Assembly (NCBI GenBank): GCA_030512335.1
Contig: JAULSU010000005.1
Coordinates: forward strand, 1,798,001-1,862,000
Source: Immersiella caudata
Lineage: Eukaryota; Ascomycota; Sordariomycetes; Sordariales; Lasiosphaeriaceae
Reading direction: 5' to 3'
DNA: 64,000 nucleotides
The translations under genes were made by a program, and so were the position numbers. Below the pieces are notes generated by a model, which saw only the letters and a list, made by a program, of their open reading frames with translations, was not told the DNA's origin and did not search any database. Shown here one piece after another: positions 54,525-64,000 of the stretch. The first letter of the stretch is position 1, and the number at the start of each line of letters is the position of its first letter.

Positions 54525-55334
54525 TCAAAGATCCCTCACCATCCACACATTCCCCTCCTTCTCCCCTCCAGGATAAACCCTAAACCCCAACTTCTCATAA
54601 AACTTCACAACCTTTGTGTTCTCCCCTGCTACTCCCAGTTGGATCTGTAACGTACGTCAGCACATCATTCCCCATCATCTCTGCAGACAGCATCACTTAC
54701 CCCCTTCCCGACATGATACCTCCCCTCCCCCTTCGCCTTCTTCACACTCTCCACAAATCCCTCAACCATCTTCCTCCCCCACCCCTTCCCCTGGAACCCC
54801 TCCAAAATATCAATATGCAACATCGCCCTCCACCCCTCCACCAACTCCCTCTTCCCCTCGACCCCTTCCAGCACAAGCCACTCAACCTTATACGCATTCT
54901 GCGCCATCGCCTCGGGATTCACCACCATCCCACTTCCCTCTACTGGCACATTCCACGCCTCCAAGACCTCCAGCTGCTTCGGCACCGGTACATCCCTCAA
55001 GCCTTGCTCCGACCCCAACACCTCCTGCACATACCGCGGATACTCCCTCGCCAGCGCAAACACATCCGGCGCACCAATTACATACCCGACGACGTGTCCC
55101 GTGCCATCATCCAGGACAAAGCAATGCTCCGGGAAGAGATGCGTGAATTGGAGAGTCCAGAGGTAGGGCGCCATGGCGACGGCGCGGGGGGAGGAGGAGA
55201 GAGAGGGGGGGAGGGTTGCGCGGCACTGCGGGGGTGTTAGTACGGGTACAGTGCCAAATATTGGGAGGAGGGAAACGTACTATGTGCTTGCAGTCTTCGG
55301 TATCGGCGGGCTTGAAGGGGCGAATGGAAGCCAT
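54525..55334 (-). CDS. GNAT-family N-acetyltransferase
   Basis: Three exons on the minus strand: 55334-55281, 55225-54701 and 54644-54525; introns of 55 nt (GTACGT...CGCAG) and 56 nt (GTAAGT...TACAG); 232 residues. Exon 1 gives the typical GNAT start MASIRPFKPADTEDCKHI. Exon 2 has a long insertion, then the acetyl-CoA-binding motif A (LHIDILEGFQGKGWGRKMVE, Q/R-x-x-G-x-G/A). Exon 3 closes the fold (IQLGVAGENTKVVKFYEKLG, FRVYP). Simple single-exon readings lose both ends. The Ala/Pro insertion and the size resemble fungal GNATs near beta-N-acetylhexosaminidase-type annotations, but the substrate cannot be read from sequence. It is probably not part of the PKS pathway, though it is the nearest downstream gene. 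Confidence 0.85.
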
Positions 55335-56413
55335 GGTTTTGGGATCGCTTGGCGACGGGAGCGGGAAAGCTTGGTTGGTGATTGCGGGGTGAGCCGGGAC
55401 TGGAGAACGGGTAGGTGAGATGGGACGCGGAAGAGGGAGAGCCGATGAGCGATTGAGAAGATACGGAGGGAGAAGCGCTTTAGAATGGGGGAAATCTGCG
55501 GCCTTGAGATGTTGTAGTTGGAATGCCCTGCTCCTTTGCCCTGTGTGCGATGTGTGAGATGCGCCTTCCCCTCGTTTGACAGATCGGCTAAGGTACACAA
55601 GGCGGGCTCCGGAAGTGGCGGGCGGGTTGGTGGGTCACGCGGGCGGCAGGCGGGCGTGCCTTGTCGGCATCGCAATCAGCAATTGCTACAGCATTGCTTT
55701 GCTCAGCAGCATTCTCTCCAGCTGTCTTATCGGCCTGATATCTGCTCCGCATGGCTGCATTTGATGCATCGCTGACGGGTGGGTACCGGAGCGGTCCTCA
55801 GTCCTCATGTGGAGCGCGTTTGATGACGGACCGTGTCGCCTGGCTCACCAACAAGACAGCGACACTGAATACACGAATATTGAACATTGACTGGTATGTA
55901 TTTAGCTAGCCTAACCATCTTGCAGCCCCAATGTCCTCTCTCATCCAGTGTTGCCAACTGGCACCAGCCCAAGCCCCGAGGCTTCCCCCTCTCAAATCGG
56001 CGCGCCAGCCATGCGCGAAATAAAACTCCCCGAGTTTGCAAAAAATAGCCGGGTCCAAGGCCTCAGCAATACAAGAATCGACACGGGCGAAGCCCTGTAT
56101 TTTGGCGTCTCCAGCAACACCAACCGTAAAAAGTGTCAGAACCCAGTCCAAGTGTAATCGCCCTCCCCAAACCGCTGTCGCCGTGCAATGAAGAAATGAC
56201 AGAGAGATTAAGAAAAACAAGGAAAACGAGCTCCTAGATTATCACCCTAAAAACAAAACAGAAATGTCTAGTATACAGAGGTATCTCAGTTTCATGGCCT
56301 CATACGTAGGACGAGAAATGCGCTTCAACCTGTACGGGTGATCGCTGCAAACGTGTTGGGAATTATCCCCCAAGAGATGATGAAAATGATCAGGTAGGTT
56401 CCAAAATCCCCAC
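55335..56413. other. Intergenic region, no supported gene
   Basis: Promoter of the acetyltransferase gene and 3' region of the large gene. Short frames only. Confidence 0.5.
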
Positions 56414-59400
56414 CTAGAACATGCCGCCGGGAACGTTCATATTGGGGTTGACCTTGACATTCGAGGTCATGACGGTTCGGCTTGCCGGGGGGCCCTTGGC
56501 AACGAATGGAGGGCTGTTGTCCCTCCTGCCTGGACCACGGGGGAGAGCACCACCTTCGAACTGCGCCTTCCGCGTCGGCGCTAGCCTCTGTCGTTGGTTG
56601 GCGGCCCTGTGATTGTCTTCCTCTTCGCCGTCGTAGACGCTTCGGTCGTCCTCGGTGTAGTCCAAGCTGGAGGTGCTGCCGTTTCCTTGGCTGGCAAACG
56701 GGAGACGAGGGGCGCCGAGACCCGACTCATCGTAGGGACGTGGCCGTGAGGTTTCGCGCTTGCGTCGAGGGTTGATAGGCGGCACTGGAGGTGCGGAGCC
56801 TGCGTTTGGGTTGCCATCACCCGCATATCGTTGTCCGCCATACTGTCGATGTCCGTAGTCCGAGCCGTCCATCTGCTGAGGAAGGTTCACGGTGGGGACG
56901 CGGCTTGTCGACATTACGAAAGTCGGCTCCGAGATATCTCTCTTGTCAACCACACGCCTTGGGTGCCCGCCGGGCCCGCCATTCACCGGACCGAATGCGG
57001 GGGATTGCGTGGCCGAGTTTTGTCGGGATCGCGGCCCAAAGGTTGGGGTGCCGATGGGGGAAGCTCCCGGGCCAAGTGCGTAAGGAGACGGGGGTGGCAA
57101 GCCTGAAGGGGAGATGGGCGACGGCATTCCGTAGTTCGGCTCGTAGGCTGGACGGTTATGAACAGCCAGATTGCTAGCAGACTTGGAGCTGTGGAGCATG
57201 TGCGGGGACGAAGCCGGCGACAGGGCGCCTCGGATTCCCCCCTGAGGGGGCATGATTGGCGATCGCCTGATGTCTGTGCCGGGGAGCCCGGGGGCGTGAA
57301 GCTGTTGCTGCCTTGGGGGGTTGGCAGGCCCGTATTGGTCCTCGTGGTGGCCAAGGTTACCCCTGAGTCTCGGAGGTCTGGGCCGAGAGGATGAACGACC
57401 GCTGGTATCCGACCCGCTTCTCTCGCGTTCTCCAGACATTTTTGGGGCTGTTGGTGAGTTGGTGTTTGAGGCTTGATGGTACCCGTCCTCGCTCGGAGCA
57501 CGCTCGCGCTGCCGGTAGGAGATCGGAGGAGGTCTCCTCTCCCGGCTTGGTGTCCGCTGCCTTGCTCCATACTCGTTGCTGGGGCGTGGCGGAGTTGATG
57601 CTGCCGAATCAGCCAGTGGCTGCGACTGATTGGTCATTTGGTGCCTTGCCAACATCTCCAGCTCTTTATTTCGCTGCAGCTCGCGCCTAGCCTGCCGGAA
57701 GGCCCTCAAGCCAGGGTGTGCGTTGGTTTCCTCTTCTGGCTCCTTCTCGGCCTTGTTCTCAGGCCCGCGCTGGATCTCAGGGAGCACAGGGGGCACGTTA
57801 CGGGCCATCTCTCGCGGCGACTCTTCCGCCATCGTTTCAAGGGGCGCCGCTTCCCGATCCTCAAAGGTTTGCTTGGACGGACTGGGAGAAGTGCTCATCG
57901 TCGAGGCTCCAATTCCAAGAAGCTTGGTTTTGGTCTGCCCGGACACGAGACTGCGAGATCGATCGATCAACGAGCCACGACTCGTCTTCGGCTTGACCAC
58001 TGCGATTCCTAGAGGATTGGAGGCAGCAAGATCCTTTGACGAATCCGAATGCGACAATGGTGACGCGGCTCTGCTGCTGTCCGACTCGACGTATGAGGTC
58101 AGCTTCTCCCGGACTCGTCGCCGGGCGTCGGCTAGTTGAGATGCAAATTCGTCGGTTTCCTCCTCGGTGATATGGCTGGAGCGGCTCGAGCCCTTTTCCG
58201 GTGCAGGGTCAAGCTTCGGCTCAGTCGAAACACCCAGCTTGTCAGTCTTCAGGCTCGGCTCAGAGATGTTTCCATAGAATGACGCCGTCCATTCCTGGCC
58301 AGGAGAGAGCCATGGGTTGGACTTCGGTGCTGGCAGGTCAGGCGTTGACTCGTGGTCAATCGGAAACTGAGGCTCAAAACCGGAGGTGGGCGGGGTCGGC
58401 CCGTAGATAGAAGAGGCATTGCTCTCTGATCGCAGATGCTGCCGGACCATCCCGCTAAGACCTGTGTTGGGGTTGGAGCCAAGAGTCGGAGAGTGGTCGG
58501 GTGACGCCTGGGCTGAGTCGGCACTGGGAACATCCAATTTGATGCCGAGCTTCTCAGATATTGGTGATACATCGGCACTGCCACTGGTGCTGATCGGCGG
58601 GGCGGGAGCTGGGGACTGTCTGAAGGCGGGATGGTCCTTATCCGACGGGCGCTCAATACCAAGTTGTGGAGCAGCATGTGCTGTGATGTTAAGGGTTCTG
58701 GGTTCCAAACTCAGTTGTGGCAAAGTCACGGTTTCTTCTTCCACAGCTGGCTGAGTCTTCACAGGCTCGGACCTAGCCTCGAACAGCTGCCGATGCGCAG
58801 AGGAGGACGATCGTGACCGTCCAGTCACGAATGACGAAGCATTCGACTCTGCGCGAAACCGACCGGTGGGCGTCTCGCGGCCCTGCTGGAGCTGAATCTG
58901 TCGCTGGGCATACTTGGATTCATCATACGGCTGCGATGGCTTCTGAAAGACGCCCATTGCTGTTGCTTTCCCGAGGTCATTTGGCTGAATGGGAAGAACC
59001 CGTTGGGTCTGGTCCTCTTCCTCGCTGAGCGGCGGGCTCAGGGGAGGGGAACCGCCGAAGTTGGCCGTAGTCTCACACTGACCGGGAGCAACTGCGCCTT
59101 CTGCGGGTGCATCAGATGCAGCAGAGAGCGGAGGGCTAACAGCCTTCAGGTTCGGAGCGCTAGTTTTCGCCAGCGCCGCTCTCCGCTCAGCAAATAATCG
59201 TTCTGCAAACCCATTTGTAGTTGGAGAAGGCGAGTTGCCGCCAAGATCGGGAGTACGGCTGCCGAACGGCTTCTGCCGGTTGAATGTGTCGATTCTCGAC
59301 AGCGCAGACCCTTGGTCTTGGCCTTCCTGATTCCCTTGCTCGTAGAGCCGCCTAGTCCGGGTAACATTGCGATCAAGAGCAGGTGTGGATGCGGCCGAGG

Positions 59401-60217
59401 TCGGCGCGGTTGAGCTTGATTGCCAGTCTTTCGTTGCCCCTGTTTGTTGGGATGTGATGGAGGTGGCTGCTGTTGAGTTCCGGGCAAAAGAAGCCGATGA
59501 TGTGGTCGAGGACGTCTCTCGTTTCCGGTTGTACCCCAAAGGCTCTGCATCATCTTCCGTCTGGGTAGTTTCGTTGAGGTCGTCACCGTCCAGCGATCTC
59601 CGTTCCCTCTCTGCTTTCCTCCACCGTTGGAAAGATGACATTGCCACATCGTCTTCGTACAGCGCCCGCCCAACCATGCCTCCGCCACCACCAGTTTTCC
59701 CAGCGGGGATTTTGTAGATTTTCTGCCTTCCGCCAAACAGATTATTACCCTCAGTCGGCTTGCTCCGGTTCATGATGCTCGTCGAACTTTGGGTGATATC
59801 GTCGTCAGATGCATACGACTCTGTCCTGAACCGCGGCGCCTTGATGGACTCTACTTCGGCAATATCGGACAGTCCGCTAGCATTTGGCGGCGCGAACCCA
59901 AAGTCGGCAAGGCGAGACTGCCGCTTGGGGTATAGAACACTGTCATCGCTGGCCTTTCCGATCTTAGTGTTCGGGTCGTCCTGCTCTCTCAACATGGAGA
60001 AACGCGCGGAGAGATTGGACATCAACAGACTCGTGCGGAAGTCATCGGTTGAGGGAAGAGCGGTGGCGATATCGATTTCCTTCTTCACCTCCTCTGGTTG
60101 GTTCTTCTTGCCTCGCCGAAACCCCTTGGAAAACACAGACGAGTGTTCCGACTCCTGGCTGCTTCGGCCGGCGGACGTGTCGTCCTTGGCCTTCTTCTTC
60201 GTCCTGAATCGATTCAT
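56414..60217 (-). CDS. Large disordered conserved fungal protein
   Basis: Intronless, 1267 residues. The N-terminal 190 residues are the most conserved-looking: MNRFRTKKKAKDD, then TDDFRTSLLMSNLSARFSML, REQDDPNTKIGKASDDSVLY and NNLFGGRQKIYKIP, then ALYEDDVAMSSFQRWRKAER. The rest is Ser/Pro/Thr-rich, with one charged coiled-coil-like stretch (FRQARRELQRNKELEMLARH, with a preceding EFASQLADARRRVREKL). The C-terminus is Gly/Pro/Asn-rich. No catalytic domain. It has the style of ascomycete cytoplasmic or cytoskeletal scaffold proteins, but I cannot name a characterised member. The start ATG opens directly into the conserved N-terminus. Confidence 0.82.
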   Translation of the reverse strand: MNRFRTKKKAKDDTSAGRSSQESEHSSVFSKGFRRGKKNQPEEVKKEIDIATALPSTDDFRTSLLMSNLSARFSMLREQDDPNTKIGKASDDSVLYPKRQSRLADFGFAPPNASGLSDIAEVESIKAPRFRTESYASDDDITQSSTSIMNRSKPTEGNNLFGGRQKIYKIPAGKTGGGGGMVGRALYEDDVAMSSFQRWRKAERERRSLDGDDLNETTQTEDDAEPLGYNRKRETSSTTSSASFARNSTAATSITSQQTGATKDWQSSSTAPTSAASTPALDRNVTRTRRLYEQGNQEGQDQGSALSRIDTFNRQKPFGSRTPDLGGNSPSPTTNGFAERLFAERRAALAKTSAPNLKAVSPPLSAASDAPAEGAVAPGQCETTANFGGSPPLSPPLSEEEDQTQRVLPIQPNDLGKATAMGVFQKPSQPYDESKYAQRQIQLQQGRETPTGRFRAESNASSFVTGRSRSSSSAHRQLFEARSEPVKTQPAVEEETVTLPQLSLEPRTLNITAHAAPQLGIERPSDKDHPAFRQSPAPAPPISTSGSADVSPISEKLGIKLDVPSADSAQASPDHSPTLGSNPNTGLSGMVRQHLRSESNASSIYGPTPPTSGFEPQFPIDHESTPDLPAPKSNPWLSPGQEWTASFYGNISEPSLKTDKLGVSTEPKLDPAPEKGSSRSSHITEEETDEFASQLADARRRVREKLTSYVESDSSRAASPLSHSDSSKDLAASNPLGIAVVKPKTSRGSLIDRSRSLVSGQTKTKLLGIGASTMSTSPSPSKQTFEDREAAPLETMAEESPREMARNVPPVLPEIQRGPENKAEKEPEEETNAHPGLRAFRQARRELQRNKELEMLARHQMTNQSQPLADSAASTPPRPSNEYGARQRTPSRERRPPPISYRQRERAPSEDGYHQASNTNSPTAPKMSGERERSGSDTSGRSSSRPRPPRLRGNLGHHEDQYGPANPPRQQQLHAPGLPGTDIRRSPIMPPQGGIRGALSPASSPHMLHSSKSASNLAVHNRPAYEPNYGMPSPISPSGLPPPSPYALGPGASPIGTPTFGPRSRQNSATQSPAFGPVNGGPGGHPRRVVDKRDISEPTFVMSTSRVPTVNLPQQMDGSDYGHRQYGGQRYAGDGNPNAGSAPPVPPINPRRKRETSRPRPYDESGLGAPRLPFASQGNGSTSSLDYTEDDRSVYDGEEEDNHRAANQRQRLAPTRKAQFEGGALPRGPGRRDNSPPFVAKGPPASRTVMTSNVKVNPNMNVPGGMF

Positions 60218-63200
60218 CGTGGCAAATGTGTGGTCTCGTTGTAAAAGACTGTGGTATCAGAATGACCTTTATCCTATTTCAGGACGAGGTGATGGCTAGC
60301 TACGATTGCTGCGCTTCCATGAAAGCCAGAAAAAGTGTTGTAAAACGAATGTGATGCCTGTGTTGGGATTGAGAGTCACGACCCTAATGGAGTGTTAGCT
60401 CCCGTTCCCATCAACCTGGTTGGGAGTGTGTTGCAAGGCGAGATTGCACGGGCAAGGGCTGCCCCGAAGGGGCGTTCGTCTCATATTGTCTTGCTAGCAA
60501 CTAGCGCAGGGCACGACCCGGGAGCGAAGTTGGGATCGCAGTCCACCTAATTTGTGAAGGGATCCTGGGCATGAGCAGTTGGGATTTACTCACCAAATTG
60601 GCTACAAGAAGGTTTTAAAACTGCATCCACCTACTCCATCGACTGATGCATGGGCTTGCTGCCAGGCGCTTGCGCGGTACGGCGTCCGGTCGACGACTAA
60701 GAGTAGAATATTTAAACGAAGGTAAGAAGTGAAGATGCGGCTGGCAGATGGTGCGTTGTCAGTGCTTTCGGCCGCTGGTGTTCAAGCGATGGGCGGCGAT
60801 GCTGCAGCGTTCCGTCGAATGATGCGGGATCGGGTGACGGCAGAGCTCTCGGCGTGGATCGCAAGCTGGAGCATCTGCTGCCAGCGAACAGCGAAGTAAA
60901 CGACGTCTCGGCAGTATAATCGGCGAAAGGAGCGCGCACGAGTGTGATCCTCGAGGGGACGTGTCGACGAGCTGGCGTCTGTTGTTTTTCCCTTTTCGGT
61001 TTTCTTGGTAACGTTGCTGCTGCTGCTGCTGCTGGAAGACCCGAGCTGGCGACGTAGAAAGGAGTGGATCGAGTTAAGTTAAAACGGCAACAACCGCAGC
61101 GTTCGAAATGAGAGACGTTGCGTACTTCAGCCCAGCATCGGGAATCTGTAAACACAAAAGGGAACTTGCGACGGCAACAACGAGAGTTTTGGATCTGGGG
61201 GGAGAAAGCAGCACAATCAAGGCAACAGGGACAGGAGAGGGCGAGCCAGAAAGATTGCACACCACTCACAAAATGAGTGGAGACTGCCGGGGTCTGAGAG
61301 CCAAACCGCGGAAGGGGGGTGAAGCTACGATTGGGGGAAGACTTAGAACCGGGGTCTACCATTGGCCGTCACGGTGCATGATTGGCGTGGGCGAGCTGTC
61401 TGGACTCCAGGGCGTGGATTGTGAGGGAAAATTGCTCCGTGCGCTCTGGGGAACACAGGAAATTAGGTGCCGAGCTCGATCTCATTGGCTTGCACACTGT
61501 TGCGGCCCAGATTGGGGCATGGGGAGGGGTGCGCCCAAAGCTGAGGACAGCGGGGGGAGAAAAAGAAAAGAAATTCTCCCATTGCGGGCGTTGACCTCCT
61601 TCTCAGGCGTTATGTGCTCCAAAAGCTGCCGTAGAAACCCCCTCGACAGGCCTCCAGAACACCGATTCCCGAGCGCTTGATGCCCCCTCTCTCTTGCGAT
61701 CTGTCCTCCGCGTAGCTTTCTCTCATCACCGTTGTGATGAGCAGGTCCGCCGGACCGTCATGAAAGACTGAGCACACGGGACTCGAGCCTCATCGAGTAT
61801 GGAAATCTTTCGTCTAAGCGCGAGAATGGGGGGCTATCAATTTGGCGGCCATCTATGTAGACGAATGCAACAGTGTTGCCCGTCTGCCCAAAGCCCGTCC
61901 GGCCAAATTTTTCCCATGCGGATATCGCTGTCGCAATTCAGGCGCTGCAGCGGGCAGACACTGCAGCAATGTGTGTGGGCTGCTGCACCGCAACCTGCAG
62001 GCAGGTTGTTGTGCGCGCGATTGACAATCGATGGCGGCAAATGCGAATGTGGTTGCGAGACGCACGCATCTCCCGGCGTTGCAGTCCAATGCGCCCCTGT
62101 ACAACACGCGAGTCGACTCCCGTCAGGTACGAAGCAGGTACCGATCGGATGCCGATCGCATCGTCAACGGCCGCATTCAAAGTTGGGGGCTCGGAGGCAA
62201 AATCGACGAGCTGTTGGCTGAGGTTATGTCTCCAGCGCATCGTTATTCTCCTTTTCGCGGAGTAGGGAGGCATTAGTTTCCCCATCTTGGGCGTCAAAAA
62301 CAATGCCCCCCTTTCTGTTCAGCTTGCCAATTGGTTTTCGTTTTGCCGGGTCATTTACATCCATCCGCCCAAACAGGCCAACTGAACCCCTCATGCAGCC
62401 TCCAATTGCCGCTGGTTGGACAAAACCCACAGTCGTCACATCACCGTCGAGACCTGTAACACCGCACAGATAGAGCATCTTGGCGCATCACATCACCGTC
62501 GAGGCTTTTGAGCTGTCAGGTTGAGGATGGACTTGGTGGAGCATATACGTCGACTGAGACAGGAAATGGAGAGCGGAAGCTGCCTTCTCCGCTCTGCACG
62601 GGCAGGAAGTGCTTTCGAGAGAGCATCTCAATGATCGGTCGGCCCCCGCGCCGCCACCGACGGGATGCCCAGAAAACGGCTCAAGCTCAGGTCACGCCCG
62701 ACCCCCCGCGGGTTCGTCGTCTCCGGGAGTTCGAGTCTGTGGACTTTGCTGTGCGACGTGAGACGAGCTTCGTTCGTATTTCAGCGAAGAATCTCGGCAC
62801 AATATATCGCGGTTTATATGCATGACGCCGGCGGAGGTCGCACGAGGGAAAATCCAGCGCGTCGTCGATGAGGCTCCCTCTCGCGACAACGTTGAGCAAC
62901 GACGTGAGGTTTGCTCGTGGAGGAAGGTTGTTGCTGCAGCGCAGACGGCAAGACGGGTGGCGTGTGTCCCCCACCACACGGCAAGCTGTTTGGCACAAGC
63001 TCCGACACATCACGCCCAATCCGGGTGTTCTTGGGCCTCGAGCAAACGGATCATCGTCGCAAACGCAGCGTGACTGGCCCCTTTGGTCGACGTATGGGCC
63101 AATGCATCGGGAGAGGCTCAAACTCGATGCCAGGAGAAACCGCTGATCTCCTGCCAAAAGGAAATATTTGCTTGAAACCTCCTCCGATTGGAGCTCAGGG

Positions 63201-63257
63201 CCAAATGCGCTCCATTGGAGCGCTGGCCTTGTAACCCTGGATGCGTGGTCTAAATAT
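60218..63257. other. 3-kb intergenic region, no supported protein gene
   Basis: Probable promoter and leader of the large minus-strand gene (60218 to about 61100), including a (TGC)7 microsatellite at 61015-61035. Frames between 61100 and 63250 are short, Arg/Cys-rich and unrecognised. Confidence 0.5.
61015..61035 (+). repeat. (TGC)7 microsatellite
   Basis: Seven uninterrupted TGC units. Confidence 0.9.
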
Positions 63258-63346
63258 GGACACCGATAGTTACTTCTGATGAGTCGGCTCACGAGGACGA
63301 AATTCGCAGTGCACGAGAATAAACGAGTTCATCGCTATCGGTCTCC
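63258..63346 (+). ncRNA. Candidate type I hammerhead ribozyme
   Basis: The conserved core CTGATGA (63276-63282) is followed by a short stem-loop closed by GTC/GAC (63283-63298) and then GAAA (63299-63302), exactly the hammerhead core with the expected G10.1-C11.1 pair. Outer strands GGACACCGATAG (63258-63269) and CTATCGGTCTCC (63335-63346) pair over 11 of 12 positions as helix I. Helix III can form from ATTC (63302-63305) and GAAT (63317-63320), putting the predicted cleavage after A63321 (an AUA site). The weak points are a 4-bp helix III and only two inner base pairs of helix I next to the core, so activity may be low or lost. It lies outside any gene. Confidence 0.6.
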
Positions 63347-64000
63347 TGCTCTCCAGCGCCAGTGGCAGCATTTGTGCACCAGAGCAAACTGAGGGATGGG
63401 CAAAGACCGGGCTTTCGGAACATCAGACTTCTGGATCAGGGGGAGCAACCGTGCACCAGCTTCGACGAAGGCTTCCATCCACACCTGACCCCACCCCCCT
63501 GGAGATCTTCCAACGCTCCTCCGCTATTCCCACCCCCCCGGCTGCGGCGCAGCCGCCGAAAGCCGTCCCACCAGCACGGGTCGAACCAGGGCTTCCGCGA
63601 TCCAATAGAACGGCCGTTCCTGACGCTTAACCCTATCAGGGTTGAACGACAAGGATGGTAGCGGGTGTGCCTCCACTCCCACGAGCTGTCCGACAAGTTG
63701 GCGCAACCCCTGGAAATTTCCTGGAGGTGAGTGGCCCTCCATCGCCAACAATCCCCTTCTTCGGCGATAAAAAAAAACAAAAGAAATAAATCGCCTTGGG
63801 TCGTCTCCTGACCTCTGTCGCCAAGGCAAGCCAATAGGAGCGCTGTATTTCGTGGGAGCGCTGCGGCCATCCGCCGCCGCCGACAATGAGAGTAGTAGGG
63901 GTGAGATAAAAGCAGGAGAAACTGGTCCAGACCCAGTTAGCTGCGATAGCCGAGAGACAAAAAGGGGATGGAAAAGAAAGTTTGACGGCTGAAGCAAGAG
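63347..64000. other. Window end, no supported gene
   Basis: Only short, low-information frames. A poly-A-like tract lies at 63769-63788. Nothing recognised. Confidence 0.5.

Noticed and set aside
60712..61362. 216-codon minus-strand ORF
   Set aside because: Lies in the probable leader of the 1267-residue gene; composition is non-protein-like and includes a translated TGC microsatellite.
63570..63600. B-box-like GGTTCGACCC on the minus strand
   Set aside because: The T stem does not pair and no anticodon arm is present.

Overview
This is a nuclear contig segment from a filamentous ascomycete (Pezizomycotina; probably a Sordariomycete, though that rank is inference). The evidence is the gene style: short GT-AG introns of 44-81 nt with CTAAC/CTGAC-like branch points, pyrimidine-rich leaders, genes on both strands with 0.3-3 kb spacers, a singly dispersed 5S rRNA gene, typical fungal families (PEX23-type peroxin, TMEM135-like membrane protein, BTB proteins, an HNH_2-like nuclease, a highly reducing polyketide synthase), and AT-rich repeat relics that look RIP-mutated.

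Layout. 1-4.9 kb: the 3' part of a DysF-domain peroxin gene, a complete 5S rRNA gene, and an unusual ubiquitin-E2 plus F-box fusion on the minus strand. 6.3-8 kb: an HNH-endonuclease gene with an in-frame stop, probably decaying. 8.9-16.9 kb: three conserved or orphan proteins (a Met-rich alpha/beta-hydrolase-like protein, a basic/Ser-rich protein, and an orphan with an apparent in-frame amber that a small intron may remove). 18-31.3 kb: a BTB protein whose only intron appears to be GC-AG, a Cys-rich protein, a small secreted Cys-containing protein, a second BTB-like protein and a four-exon TMEM135-like membrane protein. 31.5-34.7 kb: a 1016-residue ankyrin protein. 35-41.8 kb: an accessory stretch with decayed coding patches, tandem repeats, a head-to-head inverted duplication, two orphan genes, a MITE-like hairpin and a truncated 5S rRNA pseudogene. 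42.1-53.7 kb: a compact secondary-metabolite locus, an FAD monooxygenase followed by a five-exon HR-PKS (KS-AT-DH-MT-ER-KR-ACP, about 2535 residues), split by 2.3 kb of AT-rich repeat debris. 54.5-60.2 kb: a three-exon GNAT acetyltransferase and a 1267-residue disordered conserved protein. 60.2-64 kb: no convincing protein gene, but a strong hammerhead-ribozyme-like core at 63258-63346.

How the genes work together. The only visible pathway is the monooxygenase and HR-PKS pair: the PKS would build a methylated, reduced chain and the flavoenzyme would oxidise it. No thioesterase, transcription factor or transporter is visible nearby, so the locus is either minimal or incomplete. The other genes look like independent housekeeping or lineage-specific genes. 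The items most worth following up are the hammerhead candidate, the HR-PKS with altered DH and KS motifs, the GC-AG intron and the inverted duplication. Exon boundaries were found by hand from reading-frame continuity and splice signals.
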